Below, one piece after another: positions 36,947 through 45,770 of a DNA stretch of 64,000 bases. The notes beneath the pieces were generated by a model. The model saw only the letters and a list, made by a program, of their open reading frames with translations. It made no database searches and was not told the origin of the DNA. Every line of letters begins with the position of its first letter. Position 1 is the first letter of the stretch. The DNA comes from Streptomyces sp. Je 1-332 (GTDB lineage Bacteria; Actinomycetota; Actinomycetes; Streptomycetales; Streptomycetaceae). A program made the position numbers and the translations under genes. The stretch is taken from contig NZ_CP160402.1 of NCBI RefSeq assembly GCF_040730185.1, forward strand, positions 2,852,001-2,916,000. The letters run 5' to 3'.

Positions 36947-38709
36947 CCCTGTCCGACGCAACGGCGCACCTCTCCCCCGAGCGCTGGGAGCAGGCCAACC
37001 GCCTCCTCATCCGCAAAGCCATCGCCGAGTTCTCCCACGAGCGACTCTTCACCCCGGAGCCGCTGGGCGAGGACAAATACGTCATCCGCAGCGACGACGC
37101 CCTGACCCGCTACCGCTTCACCGCCAAGCGGCTGCGGCTCGACCACTGGCAGGTCGACGCCGACTCGATCTCCCGGCACCGCGACGGCACCGAACTCCCC
37201 CTGAACGCCCTCGACTTCTTCATCGAGCTGCGTACGGCCCTCGGCCTGAGCGACGAGATCCTGCCGGTCTACCTGGAGGAGATCTCCTCCACCCTCTCCG
37301 GCACCTGCTACAAGCTCACCAAGCCCGCGATCCCGGCCGCCGAGCTCTCCCGCTCCGGCTTCCAGGAGATCGAGACGGGCATGACCGAGGGCCACCCCTG
37401 CTTCGTCGCCAACAACGGCCGGCTCGGCTTCGGCGTCCACGAGTACCTCTCGTACGCCCCCGAGACCGCGAGCCCCGTGCGACTGGTCTGGCTGGCCGCG
37501 AGCAAGCAGCGGGCCGCGTTCACCGCGGGCGCCGGCATCGACTACGAGTCGTTCCTGCGCGCCGAGTTGGGCCAGGAGACCCTGGACCGCTTCGACCGCA
37601 GACTCCGCGACCAGGGCCTCGACCCCGAGGACTACCTCCTGATCCCGGCCCACCCCTGGCAGTGGTGGAACAAGCTCTCCGTGACCTTCGCGGCGGAGGT
37701 CGCCCAGCGGCACCTGGTGTGCCTCGGCGAGGGCGACGACGAGTACCTCGCCCAGCAGTCGATCCGCACCTTCTTCAACACCAGCGACCCGGCCAAGCAC
37801 TACGTCAAAACGGCCCTGTCGGTCATCAACATGGGCTTCATGCGCGGGCTCTCGGCCGCGTACATGGAGGCGACCCCGGCGATCAACGACTGGCTCGCGA
37901 ACCTCATCGACACCGACGAGACCCTCAAGTCGACCGGCCTGACGATCATCCGCGAGCGCGCGGCCGTCGGCTACCGCCACCTGGAGTACGAGGCCGCCAC
38001 CGACCGCTACTCGCCGTACCGCAAAATGCTCGCGGCCCTGTGGCGCGAGAGCCCCGTCCCGTCGCTTGCCGAGGGCGAGCAACTGGCCACGATGGCCTCG
38101 CTGTTGCACACCGACCTGGAGGGCGCGTCCTTCGCGGGCGCCCTCATCGAGCGCTCCGGACTCACCCCCGCCGAGTGGCTGCGCGGCTATCTGCACGCCT
38201 ACCTCACGCCGCTCCTGCACAGCTTCTACATGTACGACCTCGTCTACATGCCGCACGGCGAGAACGTCATCCTGGTCCTCAAGGACGGCGTCGTACAGCG
38301 GGCGATCTTCAAGGACATCGCCGAGGAGATCGCGGTCATGGACCCGGACGCGGTGCTCCCGCCCGCGGTGGAGCGGCTGCGGGTCGAGGTCCCCGACGAC
38401 CAGAAACTCCTGTCGATCTTCACGGACGTCTTCGACTGCTTCCTGCGCTTCCTGTCCGCGAACCTCGTCACCGAGGGCCTGGTGGACGAGGAGACGTTCT
38501 GGGGCGCCGTCGCCGAATGCGTGACGACCTACCAGGAGGCCACGCCCCAACTGGCCGACAAATTCAAGCAGTACGACATGTTCGCCCCGGAGTTCGCCCG
38601 CTCCTGCCTGAACCGGCTCCAGCTGCGGGACAACGAACAGATGGTGGACCTCGCCGACCCGGCGGGCGCGCTGCAGCTGGTCGGGACGTTGAGGAACCCG
38701 ATCGCGTAG
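36943..38709 (+). CDS. desD: NRPS-independent siderophore synthetase DesD
   Basis: A 588-residue IucA/IucC-family NIS synthetase that trimerises and macrocyclises N-hydroxy-N-succinylcadaverine to desferrioxamine using ATP. Family landmarks are ISSTLSGTCYKL, EGHPCFVANNGRLGFG, LLIPAHPWQWWNKL, QQSIRTFFNTSDPAKHYVKT, and HGENVILVLKDGVVQRAIFK. The start overlaps desC by four bases. A strong bidirectional hairpin closes the operon. Confidence 0.95.
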   Translation: MTLSDATAHLSPERWEQANRLLIRKAIAEFSHERLFTPEPLGEDKYVIRSDDALTRYRFTAKRLRLDHWQVDADSISRHRDGTELPLNALDFFIELRTALGLSDEILPVYLEEISSTLSGTCYKLTKPAIPAAELSRSGFQEIETGMTEGHPCFVANNGRLGFGVHEYLSYAPETASPVRLVWLAASKQRAAFTAGAGIDYESFLRAELGQETLDRFDRRLRDQGLDPEDYLLIPAHPWQWWNKLSVTFAAEVAQRHLVCLGEGDDEYLAQQSIRTFFNTSDPAKHYVKTALSVINMGFMRGLSAAYMEATPAINDWLANLIDTDETLKSTGLTIIRERAAVGYRHLEYEAATDRYSPYRKMLAALWRESPVPSLAEGEQLATMASLLHTDLEGASFAGALIERSGLTPAEWLRGYLHAYLTPLLHSFYMYDLVYMPHGENVILVLKDGVVQRAIFKDIAEEIAVMDPDAVLPPAVERLRVEVPDDQKLLSIFTDVFDCFLRFLSANLVTEGLVDEETFWGAVAECVTTYQEATPQLADKFKQYDMFAPEFARSCLNRLQLRDNEQMVDLADPAGALQLVGTLRNPIA

Positions 38710-38746
38710 GCACACGCCCAAGAAAGCAGGCGCACCCTCATAAGCC

Positions 38747-38784
38747 GAGTGGGGCTCCCGAGACGGTCCTCGGGAGCCCCACTC
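38747..38784. terminator. Bidirectional terminator between desD and hexosaminidase
   Basis: GAGTGGGGCTCCCGAG and CTCGGGAGCCCCACTC form a perfect 16-bp stem with a six-base loop. It lies between the convergent desD and GH20 genes and can stop transcripts from both. Confidence 0.88.
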
Positions 38785-38801
38785 TCATGCTCAGGCGGGT
38801 G

Positions 38802-40424
38802 TCACTTCGACGGCCAGGGCACCTCCGGCGACTTGAAGTAGCCGATGCCGAGCGCGTCCCAGCGCGGCCCCTGCTGGGCGAGCCGCTCCTTGTACGCGTC
38901 CCAGTCGTGCGTCGACGCCGGCGACCAGCCGAGCTCGGCGATGCCGGGCAGCCGCGGGAACGCCATGTACTCGATGTGCGCGGAGGTCGAGAGCGTCTCC
39001 GACCACAGCTCCGCCTCGACACCCTGGATCGAGTCCGCGGGCGCGCCCGTCAGATACGTCTCCGGGTTCCAGTCGTAGCTGCGCTGCACCGAGACGTAAC
39101 CCGCCCAGGACAGGCCGAGCGGGGTGTCCTTGTCGTACTTCATGTCGAGGTACGAACGGTCGGCGGGCGAGAGGACCAGCTGCGTGCCCTTCTTCGCCGC
39201 GTTCACGACCTGCTCACGCTCGGCGGCGCCGGTGGCGTCGTAGCCCCAGTACTGCGCTAGGGCGCCCTTGGCGGGCGTGGCGCCGGTGAGCTGGTGCCAG
39301 CCGACCACGGTCTTGCCGTACTTGGCGACGACCGGCTGGACCCTGTTCATGAACTCCACGTAGTCCTCGTGACTGGTGGAGTGCGCCTCGTCGCCGCCGA
39401 TGTGGATGTACTTGCCGGGCGTCAGGGCGGCGATCTCGCGGATGACGTCGTCCACGAAGTCGTACGTCACGTCCTTCTTGACGCACAGCGAGCTGAAGCC
39501 GACCTCGGTGCCGGTGTAGAGCGGGGGCGCGACGCCGTCGCAGTTCAGCTCGGCGTACGAGGCGAGCGCGGCGTTCGTGTGGCCCGGCATGTCGATCTCG
39601 GGGATCACTTCGAGCTGCCGCGATGCCGCGTACTGGACGATGTCCTTGTACTGGGCCTTCGTGTAGTAGCCGCCCTTGCCGCCGCCGACCTGCGTGGAGC
39701 CGCCGTACGTGGCGAGCCTGGGCCAGGAGTCGATGGCGATGCGCCAGCCCTGGTCGTCGCTGAGGTGCAGGTGCAGCTTGTTGACCTTGTAGAGCGACAT
39801 CTGGTCGATGTAGCGCTTGACCTTGTCGACCGAGAAGAAGTGCCGCGACACGTCGAGCATCGCGCCGCGGTGCTCGTAGCGGGGCGAGTCCTTGATGGTG
39901 CCGCCCGCGACCAGCCAGGGGCCCTTCTGCTTGGTCGTCTTCTCGGCGGCCGCGGGCAGCTGCTGCCGTAGCGTCTGCACGCCGAAGAAGAGGCCCGCGG
40001 GCTTGCGGGCCGTGATGGTGAGCGAACCGCGCTTCGACTCCAGGCGGTAGCCCTCGGCGCCGAGGGACTTGTCCTTGGAGTTCAGCCGCAGCCGGATGCC
40101 GTCGCGGCCCTCGTCGTCGGTGACCTTCAGGGGGTAGCCGGTGGAGGGGCGCAGGACGCCCGCCAGATAGCCGCCGATCCGCTTCGCGTCACGCGAGTCG
40201 TCGACCCGGATGCGTGTCTTGGAGTTGATCTCGTACGGGGAGCCGCCCGGGTCCGTGGACGCGGGAGCCGGGATGACCTGGCCGAGCGGGGTCGGTGTGG
40301 TGGCCGTGGCTGCCTCCTTCGCACCGCTGCCACCACCGGGCGCGGCGGCCACGGAGGAGAATCCGGCCGCGGCGACGAGCAGCAACGAGCCGAACAGGCG
40401 GGTCGATCTGTGGTGCTGTCTCAC
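38802..40424 (-). CDS. Secreted beta-N-acetylhexosaminidase, GH20
   Basis: A 540-residue exported GH20 enzyme that removes terminal GlcNAc from chitooligosaccharides. GTG 40424 is chosen because GAAGGGA lies upstream and a signal peptide follows (RSTRLFGSLLLVAAAGFSSV). An ATG at 40448 lacks a ribosome-binding site. An N-terminal GH20b-type domain (about 60-180) precedes the catalytic barrel, which carries HLHLSDDQGWR, EIDMPGHTNAAL and the catalytic HIGGDEAH. The product can feed amino-sugar metabolism together with the glmS nearby. No DasR-type site was recognised in the promoter. Confidence 0.92.
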   Translation of the reverse strand: MRQHHRSTRLFGSLLLVAAAGFSSVAAAPGGGSGAKEAATATTPTPLGQVIPAPASTDPGGSPYEINSKTRIRVDDSRDAKRIGGYLAGVLRPSTGYPLKVTDDEGRDGIRLRLNSKDKSLGAEGYRLESKRGSLTITARKPAGLFFGVQTLRQQLPAAAEKTTKQKGPWLVAGGTIKDSPRYEHRGAMLDVSRHFFSVDKVKRYIDQMSLYKVNKLHLHLSDDQGWRIAIDSWPRLATYGGSTQVGGGKGGYYTKAQYKDIVQYAASRQLEVIPEIDMPGHTNAALASYAELNCDGVAPPLYTGTEVGFSSLCVKKDVTYDFVDDVIREIAALTPGKYIHIGGDEAHSTSHEDYVEFMNRVQPVVAKYGKTVVGWHQLTGATPAKGALAQYWGYDATGAAEREQVVNAAKKGTQLVLSPADRSYLDMKYDKDTPLGLSWAGYVSVQRSYDWNPETYLTGAPADSIQGVEAELWSETLSTSAHIEYMAFPRLPGIAELGWSPASTHDWDAYKERLAQQGPRWDALGIGYFKSPEVPWPSK

Positions 40425-40553
40425 GAGCGGGTCCCTTCGACGGGCCATCACTGTGGTGCATCGCAATCGAACGGTCACCATGGGTACCTTGCGCCCCGGA
40501 GCGGGTCAAGGGTGTAGACCACTTCCGCCGCCCTCCGATGGAAGAATCCTCGC

Positions 40554-41447
40554 ATGGCGGAAATCATCCAGCGCGACGGGACATGGACCTTCGACGGAGA
40601 GACGCTGCGCCTTGTGCCGGGGCGCGACAAGAACGTGTCGCTGCTGCGTAAGTCGCTCGGAGAACTGGCTATGCCGGTGGGCGCGTTGGCGGGCATCGCC
40701 TTCGAACAGGGCAAGAAGTCGGGGCGGCTGAGACTGCGGCTGCGGGACGGCGCGGATCCGTTGCTCCACGCGGCCGGCGGCAGACTCGGGGACGCGGCGG
40801 ATCCGTATCAGCTCACCGTGGAGCCGGATCGCTACGGGGTCGCGGAGTACGTCGTCGACGAGGTCCGCAACGCGCTGCTCATCGAGCAGGTGCCCGCCGC
40901 ACCCTGCGACAGCTATCTGCTGCCGGGCCCCTCGGTGCCGCTGTCGGTGTCGGCGGGTGACGGCACGGCGAGCTTCGACGGCGAGACCATCCGCCTGGAG
41001 TGGAACTGGAAGACGGAGGAGGCGAAGTCCGCCGCCGGTGCGCGCACGCTGGCCCTCTCCGAGGTCGCGGCCGTGGAGTGGCAGCCCGCGGTGGGGCTGG
41101 AGAACGGCTACCTCCGCTTCGCCGTCCGGCACGCGCCGACCAAGGCCCCGCCGAAGTACGACCCGAACTCGGTCGAGCTGTGGGGCTTCAAGAAGGATCC
41201 GCTGATGGCGTTGGTCGCTGCGGCTGTGCAGGTGCGGTTGCCTCATCCGGCGGGAACGGGTGTCTCGAAGTCCCCGGCGGCTCCGGCCGCGCTGCCGGCG
41301 GCTGCCGTGCCCGCCCCTGCCCCTGCGGAGGACAGCCATGACGCGTTGCTGCGGCGGCTTCGTGAGCTGGGGGAGCTGCACCAGGCCGGGGTGCTCACGG
41401 AGGCGGAGTTCACCACGGCCAAGCAAGCGGTCCTGAAGCGGCTCTGA
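40554..41447 (+). CDS. DUF4429 protein with C-terminal SHOCT-like domain
   Basis: A 297-residue cytosolic protein. The N-terminal part contains two DUF4429-like units, each built around a DG...FDGETLRL / FDGETIRLEW pattern (about 8-120 and 140-225). An Ala/Pro-rich linker follows, then a SHOCT-type C-terminal helix pair (LLRRLRELGELHQAGVLTEA, then EFTTAKQAVLKRL). SHOCT segments are found at the ends of many oligomerising or membrane-linked proteins of unknown role. It is conserved in actinobacteria; I know of no assigned function. Confidence 0.82.
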   Translation: MAEIIQRDGTWTFDGETLRLVPGRDKNVSLLRKSLGELAMPVGALAGIAFEQGKKSGRLRLRLRDGADPLLHAAGGRLGDAADPYQLTVEPDRYGVAEYVVDEVRNALLIEQVPAAPCDSYLLPGPSVPLSVSAGDGTASFDGETIRLEWNWKTEEAKSAAGARTLALSEVAAVEWQPAVGLENGYLRFAVRHAPTKAPPKYDPNSVELWGFKKDPLMALVAAAVQVRLPHPAGTGVSKSPAAPAALPAAAVPAPAPAEDSHDALLRRLRELGELHQAGVLTEAEFTTAKQAVLKRL

Positions 41448-41577
41448 GCCAAAAGACCTTCCCTCCCACCACCCGATTGCCCCGCAGCGCCCCCATCAGG
41501 GCCGAAACTCGACGCGATCCTGCCCGGTATCGGGCAGGATTGTTGCACCCGGAGGGCTCTTCATCCAGGATCAACGA

Positions 41578-41835
41578 ATGCACGACGACCTGGTGGATCA
41601 CCTGACCCGCAGCACCCAGCTCCAGCGGGGCGAAGCGCTGCGTGTCATCCAGGACGTGCTCGCCTACTTCGACGAGACGACCGAGGATTTCGTCCGTCGC
41701 CGCCACCGCGAACTGCAGGGTCAGGGCCTGCTGAACGCGGCGATCTTCGAACAGATCTCGGCGGATCTCCATTACCGCGCGGTCGCGCCGCCCGAGCTCA
41801 CCCTCAGGCAGCTGCGCCGCATCATCTACGGCTAG
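41578..41835 (+). CDS. Small conserved protein upstream of glmS
   Basis: An 85-residue predicted helical cytosolic protein (LVDHLTRSTQLQRGEALRVI, then DVLAYFDETTEDFVRRRHRE). The last third reads PPELTLRQLRRIIYG. ATG 41578 is used; the Shine-Dalgarno is weak (CAGGA). It ends ten bases before glmS on the same strand and is probably co-transcribed with it. I do not recognise a named family. Strong GC3 bias and tight linkage favour a real gene. Confidence 0.68.
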   Translation: MHDDLVDHLTRSTQLQRGEALRVIQDVLAYFDETTEDFVRRRHRELQGQGLLNAAIFEQISADLHYRAVAPPELTLRQLRRIIYG

Positions 41836-41845
41836 GACACCCTCC

Positions 41846-43663
41846 ATGTGCGGAATCGTCGGTTATATCGGCAAGCGTGACGTCGCCCCGCTGCTCCTCG
41901 AAGGCCTCCAGCGCCTGGAGTACCGCGGCTACGACTCCGCGGGCGTCGTCATCACCAGCCCCAAGGCCACCGGCCTGAAGATGGTCAAGGCGAAGGGCCG
42001 CGTCCGCGACCTCGAGGCCAAGGTGCCCGCCCGTTTCAAGGGCACCACCGGCATCGCCCACACCCGCTGGGCCACCCACGGCGCCCCGTCCGACGAGAAC
42101 GCCCACCCGCACATGTCGGGCGACGACAAGGTCGCCGTCGTCCACAACGGCATCATCGACAACGCCTCCGAGCTGCGCGCCAAGCTCACCGCCGACGGCG
42201 TCGAGTTCCTCTCCGAGACGGACACCGAGGTCCTCACCCACCTCATCGCCCGCGCCCAGGCCGACAAGCTGGAAGACCGGGTCCGCGAGGCCCTGCGCCA
42301 CGTCGAGGGCACGTACGGCATCGCCGTCCTGCACGCCGACTTCAACGACCGCATCGTCGTCGCCCGCAACGGCTCCCCCGTGGTCCTCGGCATCGGCGAG
42401 AAGGAGATGTTCGTCGCCTCGGACGTCGCCGCGCTCGTCTCGCACACCCGCCAGGTCGTCACCCTCGACGACGGCGAGATGGCCACCATCAAGGCCGACG
42501 ACTACCGCACGTACACGACCGAGGGCTCGCGCACGACCGCCTCGCCGACCACCGTGGAGTGGGAGGCCGAGTCGTACGACATGGGCGGCCACGACACGTA
42601 CATGCACAAGGAGATCTTCGAGCAGCCCGACGCCGTGGACCGCGTCCTGCGCGGCCGCATCGACGACCGCTTCTCCACCGTGCACCTCGGCGGCCTGAAC
42701 CTCGACGCGCACGACGCCCGCAAGGTGCGCCGCGTCAAGATCCTCGGCTGCGGCACCTCGTACCACGCGGGCATGATCGGCGCCCAGATGATCGAGGAGC
42801 TGGCCCGCATCCCCGCCGACGCGGAGCCGGCGTCCGAGTTCCGCTACCGCAACGCGGTCGTGGACCCCGACACCCTCTACATCGCGGTCTCCCAGTCCGG
42901 CGAGACGTACGACGTCCTTGCCGCCGTCCAGGAGCTGAAGCGCAAGGGCGCCCGCGTCCTCGGCGTCGTGAACGTCGTCGGCTCGGCGATCGCCCGTGAG
43001 GCCGACGCGGGCGTGTACGTCCACGCGGGCCCGGAGGTCTGCGTCGTCTCCACCAAGTGCTTCACGAACACCACGGTCGCCTTCGGCCTGCTCGCCCTGC
43101 ACCTGGGCCGCATCCGCGACCTGTCGGTCTCCGACGGCAAGCGGATCATCGAGGGCCTGCGCAAGCTGCCCGGCCAGATCTCGGAGATCCTCAAGCAGGA
43201 GGACGAGATCAAGAAGATCGCCAAGGAGTACGCGGAGGCCCGCTCGATGCTCTTCATCGGGCGCGTACGGGGCTACCCCGTCGCCCGTGAGGCCTCGCTC
43301 AAGCTCAAGGAGGTCTCGTACATCCACGCCGAGGCCTACCCCGCCTCCGAGCTCAAGCACGGCCCGCTCGCGCTCATCGAGCCCGCGCTCCCGACGGTCG
43401 CGATCGTCCCGGACGACGACCTCCTGGAGAAGAACCGCGCCGCCCTGGAGGAGATCAAGGCCCGCAGCGGCAAGATCCTCGCGGTCGCGCACCAGGAGCA
43501 GGAGAAGGCCGACCAGACGATCCTCGTCCCGAAGAACGAGAACGAGCTCGACCCGATCCTGATGGGCATCCCGCTGCAACTCCTCGCCTACCACACGGCG
43601 TTGGCGCTCGGCCGGGACATCGACAAGCCGCGCAACCTCGCGAAGTCGGTCACGGTCGAGTAG
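41846..43663 (+). CDS. glmS: Glutamine-fructose-6-phosphate aminotransferase (isomerising)
   Basis: A 605-residue enzyme that makes glucosamine-6-phosphate from fructose-6-phosphate and glutamine, feeding peptidoglycan precursors. The glutaminase domain starts MCGIVGYIGKRD with Cys2 as nucleophile; TRWATHG and HNGIIDNASELR are typical. Two SIS domains follow (LGCGTSYHAGMIG, SQSGETYD, SLKLKEVSYIHAEAYPASEL), ending in the usual KSVTVE. The distance to the next gene is long and filled by a terminator. No glmS ribozyme was seen, as expected for an actinomycete. A second glmS copy elsewhere cannot be judged from this window. Confidence 0.96.
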   Translation: MCGIVGYIGKRDVAPLLLEGLQRLEYRGYDSAGVVITSPKATGLKMVKAKGRVRDLEAKVPARFKGTTGIAHTRWATHGAPSDENAHPHMSGDDKVAVVHNGIIDNASELRAKLTADGVEFLSETDTEVLTHLIARAQADKLEDRVREALRHVEGTYGIAVLHADFNDRIVVARNGSPVVLGIGEKEMFVASDVAALVSHTRQVVTLDDGEMATIKADDYRTYTTEGSRTTASPTTVEWEAESYDMGGHDTYMHKEIFEQPDAVDRVLRGRIDDRFSTVHLGGLNLDAHDARKVRRVKILGCGTSYHAGMIGAQMIEELARIPADAEPASEFRYRNAVVDPDTLYIAVSQSGETYDVLAAVQELKRKGARVLGVVNVVGSAIAREADAGVYVHAGPEVCVVSTKCFTNTTVAFGLLALHLGRIRDLSVSDGKRIIEGLRKLPGQISEILKQEDEIKKIAKEYAEARSMLFIGRVRGYPVAREASLKLKEVSYIHAEAYPASELKHGPLALIEPALPTVAIVPDDDLLEKNRAALEEIKARSGKILAVAHQEQEKADQTILVPKNENELDPILMGIPLQLLAYHTALALGRDIDKPRNLAKSVTVE

Positions 43664-43694
43664 TCCCGGCCTCTCAGCACCGACCCGCGGAAAT

Positions 43695-43738
43695 GAACGA
43701 CCCCTCGCGCGTGCCACCAAGCGTGCGAGGGGTCGTTC
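43695..43738 (+). terminator. Terminator of glmS
   Basis: GAACGACCCCTCGC (43695-43708) pairs with GCGAGGGGTCGTTC (43725-43738), a perfect 14-bp stem, followed by TT. It lies 32 bases after the glmS stop. Confidence 0.85.
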
Positions 43739-43929
43739 TTCAGGGGCCAGGGGCGCCCATTCCCCCGACCCGCGCCTGCCTCGGCCGGTAGCCGTCACTG
43801 CCCGGTCGGCAGGTGGTCGTGCCCCCAGTACGTACCCTTCACAAGGGCACAACCCACCTGTACGCACGAGTAGATTTATCTACACAGCAAGGAAGTTGAC
43901 GCCTCGCCACCCTCACCCCACCTGGGACG

Positions 43930-43963
43930 GAGGGGCGTTACGGAATGAGGGGCGTTACGGAAT
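43930..43963. repeat. Perfect 17-base tandem duplication at the end of the stress-protein gene
   Basis: GAGGGGCGTTACGGAAT occurs twice head to tail (43930-43946, 43947-43963). The right copy contains the stop codon of the minus-strand universal stress protein; the left copy lies just after it. Confidence 0.88.
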
Positions 43964-44479
43964 GACCACGACGGGGCGTTGCGCGCGGCGCGCGAGCCGG
44001 CCCGCGACCGAGCCGAAGATGCGCCCCACGATTCCGTGCGTCGATCCGACGACGATCGCGTCCGCGGAGTACTCCCGGCCGACCTCTTCGAGTTCGTGGC
44101 AGATGTCGCCGCCGCGCTCGACCAGGATCCACGGGACTTCGGCGAGATAGTCCGCACAGGCCAGTTCGAGGCCGAGCACTTCCGTGCGGTGATCCGGCAC
44201 ATCGACGAAGACAGGTGGCTCGCAGCCGGCCCACACCGTGGTGGGGAGCCGGTTGGCCACATGGACGATGATCAGTCCGGATCCGGAGCGATGGGCCATC
44301 CCGATCGCGTACGAGAGAGCGCGCTCACTGGAGGTCGAGCCGTCGAATCCGACGACGACCCCGTGCCGGAAGGCCGGATCGCAGGAATGACGTGGCTGTT
44401 CCGCCGCCTGGGGGGTCGCCGTGGGGTCGGCGACCTGCCGCTTGCGGTCCGCTGGTTCGGAGAATTCGTGACCGGCCAT
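43955..44479 (-). CDS. Universal stress protein family
   Basis: A 174-residue UspA-type protein, likely cytosolic and ATP-binding. It opens with a 30-odd-residue polar extension, then the fold: GVVVGFDGSTSSERALSYAI, LIIVHVANRLP, and the nucleotide motif AIVVGSTHGIVGRIFGSVAG near the C-terminus, matching the G-2x-G-9x-G(S/T) pattern. ATG 44479 is used; upstream frame continues without a clear signal or Shine-Dalgarno, so the start is uncertain. It faces away from the adpA region. Confidence 0.85.
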   Translation of the reverse strand: MAGHEFSEPADRKRQVADPTATPQAAEQPRHSCDPAFRHGVVVGFDGSTSSERALSYAIGMAHRSGSGLIIVHVANRLPTTVWAGCEPPVFVDVPDHRTEVLGLELACADYLAEVPWILVERGGDICHELEEVGREYSADAIVVGSTHGIVGRIFGSVAGRLARRAQRPVVVIP

Positions 44480-44870
44480 GGGTGTCTCGGCGAAGGAGTC
44501 CTCTGTGGGAGGGTCGGCTCTGTTCGGGTCGTGCGGCGCAGTTATGGGGCGATACGGACAGGATCGGACAGGGACGAGGAGGAGCGGCGACCACCGGAGC
44601 TGTGTCCGGGAATCATCTTCCCAACCCCATACCCCCAAGGGTACGGCGACACTCCTCTCCTGCCCAGAGCTTGCTTCCGGCCCTGCGGGAGCCTCACAGC
44701 GTTCACCGGAGCATGCATGAGCGGCGCCCGTATGGCAATGGTTGCTGCCTCGTACAGGCGGTTTGGGCACCCACCCGCGTGGGCCGCCTTCGGCCACAAG
44801 GTTCACGCCAGTGACCGGCCGCGTGACCACGCGTTGAACGTGGGTACGCCACCGCCACAGGGAGCCCGCC
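44480..44870. other. 391-base divergent intergenic region
   Basis: The gap lies between the universal stress protein and the small membrane protein upstream of adpA. No convincing gene was seen. It has a palindrome TACCC-CCAA-GGGTA at 44630-44643 of unknown meaning and must contain both promoters. Confidence 0.55.
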
Positions 44871-45311
44871 GTGCCTGGACCGCCGTCCGTGTCCTCACAA
44901 GTCACGACGTCCTCACAAGCCACGACGTCCTCACACGTCGCCACGCAGAGCCACCGACGCCCGCCGGAGGGGGCGCGTGAGCGCCCGCGCGGTGGCGTCC
45001 CCTCGCCACGCGCCGAGGGGACGCCACCCACGCCCGCGCAGGACTCCGCGAGCGATGTCGTCCGCTGGGCGGCATTCAGCTGCGTCCTGGTTCCCGTCGT
45101 CCTGGTCTGGTACGGGACCTCACTGGCGGGAGCCGCCGGGTCGGCCCTCGGACTCGTGGCCGTGACAGGGGTCTGCCGGTTGCTGCTGCGGCAGTCCGAG
45201 CGCGGGGCGGCGCGGCTGGTCGATGAGCAGGGCCGGGGGCGGCACGGACGGTCGGGTTCGGGGGCGCACAGGGGCGGTCGGCATGCTGGTGGGTCCGCGC
45301 CGGGGGACTGA
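44871..45311 (+). CDS. Small membrane protein upstream of adpA with hexapeptide repeats
   Basis: A 146-residue protein. The N-terminus has three in-frame copies of a six-residue unit (SSQVTT, SSQATT, SSHVAT) encoded by 18-base repeats at 44892-44945. A Pro/Arg-rich stretch is followed by two hydrophobic segments (WAAFSCVLVPVVLVWYGTSL and AGAAGSALGLVAVTGVCRLL) predicted as membrane spans, then a basic, Gly-rich tail. GTG 44871 has GGGAG upstream. A gene of unknown function in this place next to adpA also exists in S. coelicolor, as I recall. No function can be assigned. Confidence 0.62.
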   Translation: MPGPPSVSSQVTTSSQATTSSHVATQSHRRPPEGARERPRGGVPSPRAEGTPPTPAQDSASDVVRWAAFSCVLVPVVLVWYGTSLAGAAGSALGLVAVTGVCRLLLRQSERGAARLVDEQGRGRHGRSGSGAHRGGRHAGGSAPGD

Positions 45312-45770
45312 CCGATTCGCGCGCACTCACCCATAACTTTTCAGCCAACTTCCTATGGCCATGCATTCCTTGGCCGAAGGGGCGCCCAACCCCGGTCCGA
45401 CCAGGGCTGAAAGGCATGCGGAAGGCGGCTGAACCCTACGGGGACCGGCCACGGAGCCGAGGCGCACTTCCCAGCAACGCCCGTGAGTGCAACGCTTCGT
45501 GATCGACTGCTTCACGCCAAGTTGCCATGTCGACATAGTGCCGGGTCCTTAACTGGTCACCCCGGCAGCACGGGACGCAGTAGATTCGATCATGACTGTA
45601 TTACGGCGGGGGACTGGTGGAGGACCGAGGGGAAACGTGCAGGAGCGACAGGTCCGACAGGAACGCCAAGAGCGCCGGGAACACAGAGACCGCAGAGACC
45701 GCAGAAAACAAAGAGAAAACAGAGCACGCCAAGAACAGGGAGCCGCGACGACCGAGGGGGGCTTAGCGCC
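45312..45770. promoter_or_regulatory. Long upstream region of adpA
   Basis: A 459-base region before adpA, containing the leader ORF at 45592-45774. The part 45312-45590 is non-coding by bias. AdpA orthologues in S. griseus and S. coelicolor have complex promoters and long leaders under transcriptional and RNase III-linked control. No specific binding site could be assigned here by eye. Confidence 0.5.

Noticed and set aside
40425..40553. DasR-type operator (ACTGGTCTAGACCA-like) before the hexosaminidase
   Set aside because: I looked for the palindrome around both candidate starts and found no convincing match.
41448..41845. glmS ribozyme or riboswitch upstream of glmS
   Set aside because: The small upstream gene occupies most of the space and no ribozyme core was recognised; this class is typical of Firmicutes.
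43664..43954. Possible small gene between glmS and the stress protein
   Set aside because: The 291-base gap holds the glmS terminator and no frame with a start, Shine-Dalgarno and coding bias.
44892..44945. Three 18-base direct repeats considered as a CRISPR-like or iteron array
   Set aside because: The repeats are contiguous, with no spacers, in frame and encode a hexapeptide repeat; there are no cas or replication genes.
45312..45590. ArpA-type or AdpA autoregulatory sites in the adpA promoter
   Set aside because: No match could be fixed by eye with enough confidence; footprinting or motif scanning would be needed.
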